From Crossaster papposus (taxonomy: Eukaryota > Echinodermata > Asteroidea > Velatida > Solasteridae): 64,000 nt of DNA. Below, one piece after another: positions 57,353 to 64,000 of this stretch. The stretch lies in assembly GCA_037893245.1 (NCBI GenBank), contig JBAIAA010000662.1, forward strand, positions 417,445-481,444, given 5' to 3'. Each line of letters opens with the position of its first letter. Position 1 is the first letter of the stretch. The notes under the pieces were generated by a model. It saw nothing but the letters and a program-made list of their open reading frames with translations, was not told the origin of the DNA and did no database searches. A program made the translations under genes and the position numbers.

Positions 57353-57809
57353 AAAAGAAAAGTCTTTTGGAAAAACGGTGCCGCTATTGATTAATGGCGC
57401 CCTCTGTTGAAAGCTAAAGAGCTTGATGAGACTTTATACTACTTTGAATTTCAGCTTCAAAAACGAAAAAAGCAGAACAAGATTTTAAATATCTCTTCCG
57501 TTTAAAACATTGACGGATACATAATTTGTTGTTATGATACAAATTGCATCTCAATTATAGAAAAAAAGCCTTTTGTTAAAATAAAGGTTTTCCAGAAACA
57601 ACGAAAATTGATTAAAATAATCATTTTGCCACCAATCAAAAATTATTTTAAGCAATACAAAAAAAGGAGCACACTGTCTTAACAAACAGTCATTTCTTTT
57701 CAATTTGCACAAATGTAACATCTTTAAAAAATATGTGCGACATTTATAATTATGTATACATGTACATTGTATCCTTTTAAAATGAGGTACGCGATCGCTG
57801 TGTGGCGTC

Positions 57810-57817
57810 TGACGTCA
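57810..57817. promoter_or_regulatory. Palindromic CRE, TGACGTCA, in a CpG-bearing zone
   Basis: A perfect CREB/ATF site in a locally CpG-rich stretch (57790-58030), the only such stretch between the PP1-docking gene and the candidate signal-peptide exon. It may mark a promoter for that downstream gene. Confidence 0.3.
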
Positions 57818-58234
57818 TACGTATGGGGTCATGTACTGTACTGGCGTATGGTACCGTAAATTTTACACACAAAATAATAGCGGCCAAAGAGTTCACACAG
57901 GCGGGCGCGGACGCACACACACGAACGTGTTGTTTTGAAATTTGCAAAATTGGTGCCAATTTTAGCCAGCTAATTTCCACATTTTTGAGCTGGGAAAAAC
58001 GAGTGAAAACATATGTATAGTGGCAAGTTTTTACCCCTGGATATTTTGATGTTGAATTGGTGAGTATTTGTGGCGGTAAAACGAGGTCAATTTGTTGTTT
58101 AGGACGTAGGTAAGGTTGCTTTTGATATGGGGTTGTGTTGTGTTGTTATAAATCATGTTGGCTTCGCTTTCGGTCAGCGGGCGTGCGTGACCTAGGGCCG
58201 GTGTCATAACATGATTTAACCGGGGATGGAGGTA

Positions 58235-58354
58235 GTCCGAGTATAACTTGGACCCAAAAATCACCTTTTTAAACATTTGGACATGGTCGGGTGATATCAC
58301 CCGACCATGTCCAAATGTTTAAAAAGGTGATTTTTTGGTCCAAGTTACTCGGAC
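58235..58354. repeat. 120 bp spacer-free palindrome
   Basis: Near-perfect inverted repeat with arms of about 60 bases centred on GTGATATCAC at 58291-58300. Inner arms (ACATTTGGACATGGTCGG and complement) are exact; outer arms (GTCCGAGTATAACTTGGAC against GTCCAAGTTACTCGGAC) differ by a small indel. Confidence 0.9.
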
Positions 58355-58436
58355 CATTCCTTCTTATTCCTCCATGCTCGGACTAGACCGGAGGTAACTT
58401 TGTAAGCACACAAATTTGCTTAGCATAAAAATTCTA

Positions 58437-58439
<3 letters not shown>

Positions 58440-58467
<28 letters not shown>
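58440..58467. repeat. Poly(dG) tract
   Basis: An uninterrupted run of about 27 G bases, 85 bp to the right of the 120 bp palindrome. Confidence 0.9.
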
Positions 58468-58949
58468 TACAAATTAAATACAAATCAAATGTTCAGGTGA
58501 TGTGTATTGTTTGTGACTGAGTGATATTCAGCTAGTTTTTGCCTGGCATGAAAAGCACATGTTTTGACTGGTAACCTGTTTTGACTGAGCAAAACTATTT
58601 TTTATGAAATTAAATTGGCCTCCGACAAATCACCGGTGTCGTGCCAAAAACTGTCCGTTGCGAAATAGTGTCTGCTTTTTAGCATCTGTTCATTTCGTGA
58701 CCAAAATACTGCTATAGTGCTATAATATGTTGTTGTTTGTCATTTCAAGTATTTTTCTCTGCAGTTTGCCTGTTGTGTAATTTAAAAATGTATTTAAACC
58801 TTTTTTCACAGGTAACACTAACGTTAGGCTAGTTTGAGAATTCCAGCTCCAAAAAAAGCCCATGATATTGGAAGATTCACTATTTAGAGCTGGAGCAAAT
58901 CTGCGTACATTCTCTGCGGTCGTCTCTAAATTTACCCTTTTCGTGAACT

Positions 58950-59382
58950 TTAACCCTAACCCTCCCAAATCCTCCAAATTCCTCATTGCAAAATGCAGGA
59001 TTTTGCAGGATTGAGGTCACTTGGAGTTTGATGCATTGCAGGATTTTGCAGGATTGAGGTTACTTGGGGTTTTACCCCTGCAGGAATATGGAGGATTCAG
59101 GTTATCAGGCTGAATGTGACACACAAGGATTTTGCAGGATTGATCACTTGGAGTTTGATGCATCGCAGGATTTTGCAGGATTGAGGTTACTTGGGTTTTT
59201 ACTGACTGCAGCCAGGGCAAGACTGCAGGATTTTGCAGGATACAGGCTGTATGGTCACCAGTGACCAAAATTGGAGGATTTAGCAGGATTCAGGTTACTT
59301 GGAGTTTTAACAATTTAGGAATTGGAGGATTTTGCAGGATTCAGGTTATGTGTAAGTAAAAATGGGTAGGGAGTTAGGGTTA
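58950..59382. mobile_element. TTAA-bounded element with telomere-like ends, family B (433 bp)
   Basis: Begins TTAACCCTAACCCTCCC and ends GGGAGTTAGGGTTAA. The inside is an irregular tandem array of GCAGGATTTTGCAGGATTGA with AGGTTACTTGGAGTTT spacers. It appears to be an expanded relative of the 90 and 150 bp elements. Confidence 0.75.
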
Positions 59383-60120
59383 AAGCAAACACTTACAAAG
59401 TATGTACTTTTGTACTACAAGTGTAGAAATCAATCCTACACCCAAAGATCCTTTCAAAATTCAGATACAAGCAAGTTGAAGCAGATAAAAACTTCTTCTG
59501 AGTTTCTGGGGTCTACAGTTGTGCGTTGTACAGTAAAATGACGTGTGCAAATCAATGGCAATTAAGTTCAACACACTTCCAGACCAAAATTGACAGCACC
59601 TGACTACAGTTTGACCTGACGATATTTTGCGTTTTACAGCGCGACAATGCGCAACCCTGGTTCAATGAATCGGGTTACCGACGGCTGTTTGGTAATGCAC
59701 TGACAGGAAAAAGCGGTCGCATAGATAGGAACATGTCCACAATTTCTTGGACAAAATGTGCCCGGCAAAGAAAGCTTTTTAACTAACCAAAGCGTGTCCG
59801 AATGCGTGGCTCTGTATGTGTGTAGCGCAACATACCAGGTCCACACTAGTGGGGCTATAAACAGAATGCAGTACAATGGCTAGGTTCAAGCGATCTGTTA
59901 TTGACACCTGAATAGGTGTGTGATTCTGTTCCATGTGTCAAGTTCTTGGGTCGCGTTCCCGCCGTTATGCCCAAGAACGAGTTTCGCGTTTCAAGAACAG
60001 AGCCCCCGAACCCAGCCTAAAGGTCTCCAGGTTTAAACATTTAAAAATCCCCTCACAATTCAAATGCTTCAATATTTGTAAATCAATCCTCTGATTTGCA
60101 TTTATCTTTTTTGTTTTTCC

Positions 60121-60560
60121 AGGTAAATTTGTAGTTGAGGCCAATCACTTAGTACTCGCATGCTCTGTGGATCTCATCATAGCTCTGCCTCTGAGAGTTA
60201 ACATCAACTACGTGTACACTCTTGATTCATCCTGCCGTCTGCATATGGAGAGTGGGATACATTCTTAACCCTCTGGGTAATTTCCACCAATTGGACAGCA
60301 TTCATGACAACTCGAAAACACTCAGATTGATGGATTAAAATCATCTACACTCTTAATTGCTCATCAACAGGTCGGGTTCTGCCGAACATTTTTTTTTGAC
60401 AGGATCACACAGTTGATGCGTGGATGTTTTAATACGGATGTACCTGTATCTGTGATCATGAACTACGTGCACAGAATGCACCCTATCTCAGGAATGGCTT
60501 GTCTGTGCCACAGAGTAACGTTCTGCTTGCAGTTTTTCAGCCTAGCCAGCATTATCTTGG
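60121..60560 (+). CDS. Candidate 5' exon with signal peptide; gene would continue past right edge
   Basis: A strong acceptor (TTTTTGTTTTTCCAG) ends at 60120 and a strong donor (GTGAGT) starts at about 60560. Near the end an open frame reads MACLCHRVTFCLQFFSLASI, then ILG, and meets the donor in phase 1. A basic residue followed by a hydrophobic core is typical of a signal peptide, and phase 1 introns often follow signal-peptide exons in secreted or receptor genes. Three upstream ATGs are in the same frame (from near 60415), so the start is not settled. Reading through the donor stops at once, which argues for splicing. I do not recognise the family and no downstream exon was found before 64000. 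It could also be a chance open stretch. Confidence 0.35.
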
Positions 60561-60999
60561 GTGAGTAGAAAAAAACGGCAAAAAACACTTATCCACATTT
60601 ACACCTTCAGCCTTTGTAGGGCTTTTAAATAATACCAAAATTGAATCCTCGACTGAAGATCCTAATTGCATTTTTAACTCAAAGATTTGAAAAAGTCATT
60701 GGTCTCAAGGAGATTGTTTGTCAAATGTCATATTTTTGCACATGATTTGAGAGCATTAATTAGAAAAGTAAGCCTAAAATTCTTAAAGATCAGTCAAGAC
60801 GTGTATCAGCCATCCAGTAGTAGGTCTAGCTGTTCTAGCTGTCACTATTAAGACATGCAAATCCAGTGTAGGCTTGTGCATGTTGATCTTGACCGTCACA
60901 TTTTAAACATTTGACTTGTTGATCAAGTCTCAGTTATAAAAAAGAAGTCCAGTTGATAACGAGGCAATATGGCCCACCAGGCTGGCATTTTTATCTCTG

Positions 61000-61170
61000 G
61001 TATCAGAATATTTCTATTTCCCTCTGGATGGGATGCCAGTCCATTGCAGGTTTCTCCCCAGCAAATAGCGGTACCCATGTATACTCCTGGGTGGAGAAAG
61101 GCAAGTAGCTTGCCCAAGGACACAATATATGACCAGCAGCTGGATTCAAACCCTGGACCCTCTGAATACA
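61000..61170 (-). mobile_element. SINE, inverted copy
   Basis: On the minus strand it carries AGGGTTTGAATCCAGC (B-box-like), TTGGGCAAGCTACTTGCC and CACCCAGGAGTATACATGGG, the same central domain seen in the SINE at 17456-17750. It is more degraded. Confidence 0.55.
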
Positions 61171-61334
61171 CTTCACACCCATTTACAATCAAATACATTA
61201 TTTGAAAATGCACCTTGTAGGTTTATATGCATGTGGTTTTGTTTTTACATCATTTTCAAGTCTGTAAGCACTTTGCAGCTTAGGAAACCTGTTGCAAACA
61301 CGGAATGAAAAAACAAAAATTAAATTTGTAACCA

Positions 61335-61501
61335 ATAAGGTTGTTTCACGTTCCGCGGCCATCTTGGATTCAGCGCAAAAAGGGGTACGAACTTACCCGG
61401 ATGATAGCGTGTTTATATGGGTGTTCCCCTCTCCTACATGTAGTAGGCCTACAGAGGGCGCTCTACTGAGCATGCGCAACTGGAACGTGAAACAACCTTA
61501 T
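61335..61501. mobile_element. Inverted-repeat MITE (167 bp)
   Basis: Ends ATAAGGTTGTTTCACGTTCC and GGAACGTGAAACAACCTTAT are exact inverses over 20 bases. The inside is CpG-bearing and includes GCGGCCATCTTGG. It is non-coding; the ATG in the inverse of GGCCATCTTGG does not open a recognisable protein. Confidence 0.8.
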
Positions 61502-64000
61502 AATTCAGCAACAAACAATATTGTGCTGTTTTTAAAAGTTTTAAAAAGATGGAAGTTTTCTTGCATAATGTTAAAGTTTAAACAAGAGAGAATTGTAGTA
61601 CGGCATGGTAATGGGATTTTGCCTTTGATGATACAAACATGGATTTTAGCACACAGTCCAAGTATGTCAAGAAAACGATATTTGGATATATAGGGCTATC
61701 GCAGATTTGTCCTTTAAAAAAGTCAGTCTGTGTATCGTTGTGCTGCTGAACAACTAACCTTAAAAAGTGACTTCTGCATAGGAGGGTGAATACAGAAGGT
61801 AATGTAAACATTATTTGGTTTTGATGGCGAATAAGTGTTGCGGTAAGTGGTGTGCGTGTGTAAGCCATTTTCTCCCTATTTCTTTTACCGTGTGACAAAA
61901 TCACACATTTTAATATTTGTGAGAGCAACACTCCATAGTCTAAACTTTTCCCAAGAATCCGATGTGAGAATTTTGACAGTATCTGATAATCGCCCAATAC
62001 TTGTAACGCCACTTACTCTTCCAGACAACATGGCGCTAGAATTTAAATACAAGTGCCTCAAGACAATGCCAAGAAACGGATACCCTGCTTAGAAACTGAT
62101 GCATTCTGGAGAATTGCTAGGCAAACAGAAATTCACCGAGTATCAATCTTATTCATGCCCTCATCTTACTTGAAATGCACGTTGACCGTTGACGGTAGTG
62201 CCAGTTTGCATTCAGTAATTTTAGTGTCCTCGGGATAAGACTGGATTTTGTATGGAAGCTACTTCTTCTTTTTTTCTTTCTTTTTGTTGTTGTTGCAGCG
62301 TAGAAATGGACGTATACGTGTAGTGTGTTCCAAGTCAGTGTACTTTGTTATACAATTGTCATGTACCAGTACAGTGTACACATATACCGGTAATTCATTA
62401 GAGAAAACCACTAATGCATTATTTTGTATAAATGCATGATTATACAATTTATGTACTTTGTTGTACCGGTACATGTGTAAAGATTACTAACGACTCCTGC
62501 ATCACTACTATAAAATGTGTATAAAAAGATACACTGTATAAATATAGATTTCATAAGATTCCCATAGGATGATTGCACAAGCTAGGAGGTTACTTGAGGT
62601 TAGTATGAGTTTCTGCTAACGTTCATGCGATTGTTTGAGCTAATAAAGGGAAATAATTTGTAGACTGCATTTAGAAAGTGTAATTTTGATTGATACGAAC
62701 ATTCATCGATAAAGATTTGCTTCCCTAGTACTTGGAAACTTACCAGATAAGTACACCTAGTTACATGTACATGTACATGTCATCACCAACGAGACAAAGT
62801 TAACCCCCGGCACCTGTTATTTTGGTTTTTACAAACTGACATACAAGTCTGGAGAACTTGTTATGTTTGTTGTTGATCAAACTCGTCCATGACAAAATTT
62901 GGTACAGCCTTTATCCTCCAATATCCTCCATTATTTTGTTGACTGGAGGGGAGGTCACTGCCTCAATCTTCTTACAACACAAGGCACATGCAGCCTAGAC
63001 ACGGTGCATCCTGAAAACTCAACTGAGAATACATTTTTACCACACAGCCTCCATCCTCCAAATTCCTACATTTTACAAAAAGGAGGGAAAGAATGATGCC
63101 ACTTTAGTGGTTGTGTACAAAGTCTATGGAGAGTACAGTACTTTTTCTAACAAAATTGGAAATGCTTCAATGTCCCAGACTCGTGTGTCTTTTCAACATT
63201 TTTTGCAATGACTGACCTTTATTGGTATTTTCTCTAAAATTTCATTTTTGCCTCCGTATTTGCATGTCATTTTGAGAAAACCAAAATAATCCTACGCACA
63301 ACTTCACAGAGTGCGTGATCACAGCAACATCTAATTAATGCGTAAATTCTAAAATTGCAGTGATTATAGATTTTATTGTAAGCAACAAATTTTTTAAATA
63401 ATCCTACATGTACATATGTACGGTACATGTGTATATTTATACTTATGTACCAGGTAATAACAAGGGAATTTCAAGTTTGACTTGATGCAAGTAAACAATA
63501 AACTCCCCTTTAAAATCTGATGTCAGTCACGCTCCGAGTGCAATGCAGGAAATTCTTGTCATCATTCTGGGGAGTCATTATTTGTAAGTGTTTCCGGAAT
63601 CTGTAGATAATTCAGAAACAGGAGTGATTCATTTGAATTATTCAATACGTTTGTTATGTTTAAATGGTATCCACATGTATTATATATTTGAGCCTTTTTC
63701 ACCAATTTGAGAGGAAGGATCCTTTTATTTCTCATGTGTAGTCATTTCGAGGATAAAAATGGTGTGTGAACTTTCCTCGAGGGTTTTTAGATTTTTTAAG
63801 GAGAGGGTGATGCAAAAATAATCGTTGGAGGAAATTTTTTTTTTTTTAATTAATTAATGGAATGAATTTAGAATGCACATGACCAGTCATCCAAAGATGT
63901 GCATCATATGCGAGATTTGTGTGGAAAATATCAGCACTTGCTACGAAAGCACTGTACCTGTACACTACACTAGCAGCAACACAAATATTATAAGGACTCT

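Larger units (their letters stand above)
52551..60120. other. 3' flank of the PP1-docking gene and repeat-rich spacer
   Basis: Likely 3' UTR follows 52550 (an AATAAA lies at 54161-54166). Then come a C tract near 54832-54845, a 155 bp foldback element (55447-55601), a 410 bp inverted-repeat element (56578-56987), a short element (57256-57352), a CpG-bearing zone with a CRE (57790-58030), a 120 bp palindrome (58235-58354), a G tract (58440-58467) and a 433 bp telomere-end element (58950-59382). I see no protein gene, but 57790-58030 could be the promoter for the exon at 60121. Confidence 0.5.
60561..64000. other. Right-end region without a recognised exon
   Basis: It contains an inverted SINE (about 61000-61170), a 167 bp inverted-repeat element (61335-61501), ACATGTAC runs (62763-62779), and at 62799-63090 sequence related to the family B elements (AGTTAACCCCCGG, then repeated ATCCTCCA) without a clear right end. 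If the exon at 60121-60560 is real, this is its intron. Confidence 0.5.

Noticed and set aside
61292..61693. 133-codon open frame on the plus strand
   Set aside because: It spans the 167 bp inverted-repeat element and flanking AT-rich DNA, with no recognisable protein features.

Overview
This is a 64 kb piece of an intron-rich, AT-rich animal nuclear genome. The genes are split into many short exons with GT/AG boundaries, and all recognisable products are animal-type proteins. The introns and spacers hold tRNA-derived SINEs, small foldback elements, long poly(dG:dC) tracts and scattered ACATGTAC motifs. I think a marine invertebrate deuterostome (echinoderm, hemichordate or cephalochordate) is most likely, but the sequence does not prove the phylum.

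Layout, left to right. (1) Minus strand, 28-4935: the 5' part of a TDRD5-type germline protein, with four LOTUS-like domains and the start of a Tudor domain. It continues past the left edge. (2) Minus strand, 7590-10796: SLC39A7/ZIP7, a zinc exporter of the ER/Golgi, in three coding exons. (3) Minus strand, 12550-22797: TSC1/hamartin in 18 coding exons. (4) Plus strand, 26514-30089: RAB14, six coding exons and 215 residues, diverging from TSC1. (5) Minus strand, 37264-42093: TEKTL1 (CCDC105), a tektin-like sperm axoneme protein, five coding exons. (6) Plus strand, 43925-52550: a phostensin/taperin-type (PPP1R18/TPRN) PP1-docking protein, three coding exons, diverging from TEKTL1. (7) Plus strand, about 60121-60560: a candidate exon carrying a 5' UTR and a signal peptide, possibly the start of a gene that runs past the right edge.

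Exon boundaries were joined by hand. Reading phase is continuous across every junction given, so the models for genes 2-6 are complete from ATG to stop; gene 1 is complete at its N-terminus only.

The genes do not form one pathway, but the neighbourhood is informative. From memory, their human counterparts lie at 1q25 (TDRD5), 6p21 (SLC39A7, PPP1R18), 9q33-34 (RAB14, TSC1, TPRN) and 19p13 (TEKTL1). Those are the four MHC-paralogous regions of vertebrates, so the window looks like an unduplicated proto-MHC segment.

The non-coding part holds a 741 bp hAT-type element with an exact 8 bp target duplication, two families bounded by TTAA (one with telomere-like ends), a 155 bp foldback element in two copies, other inverted-repeat elements, three minisatellites and a 120 bp spacer-free palindrome. 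One minisatellite repeats the RAB14 exon end with its splice donor about 14 times. I found no new multi-gene system. The most unusual local structures are the RAB14 splice-donor array, the four-LOTUS TDRD5 and the PP1-docking motif split by an intron.
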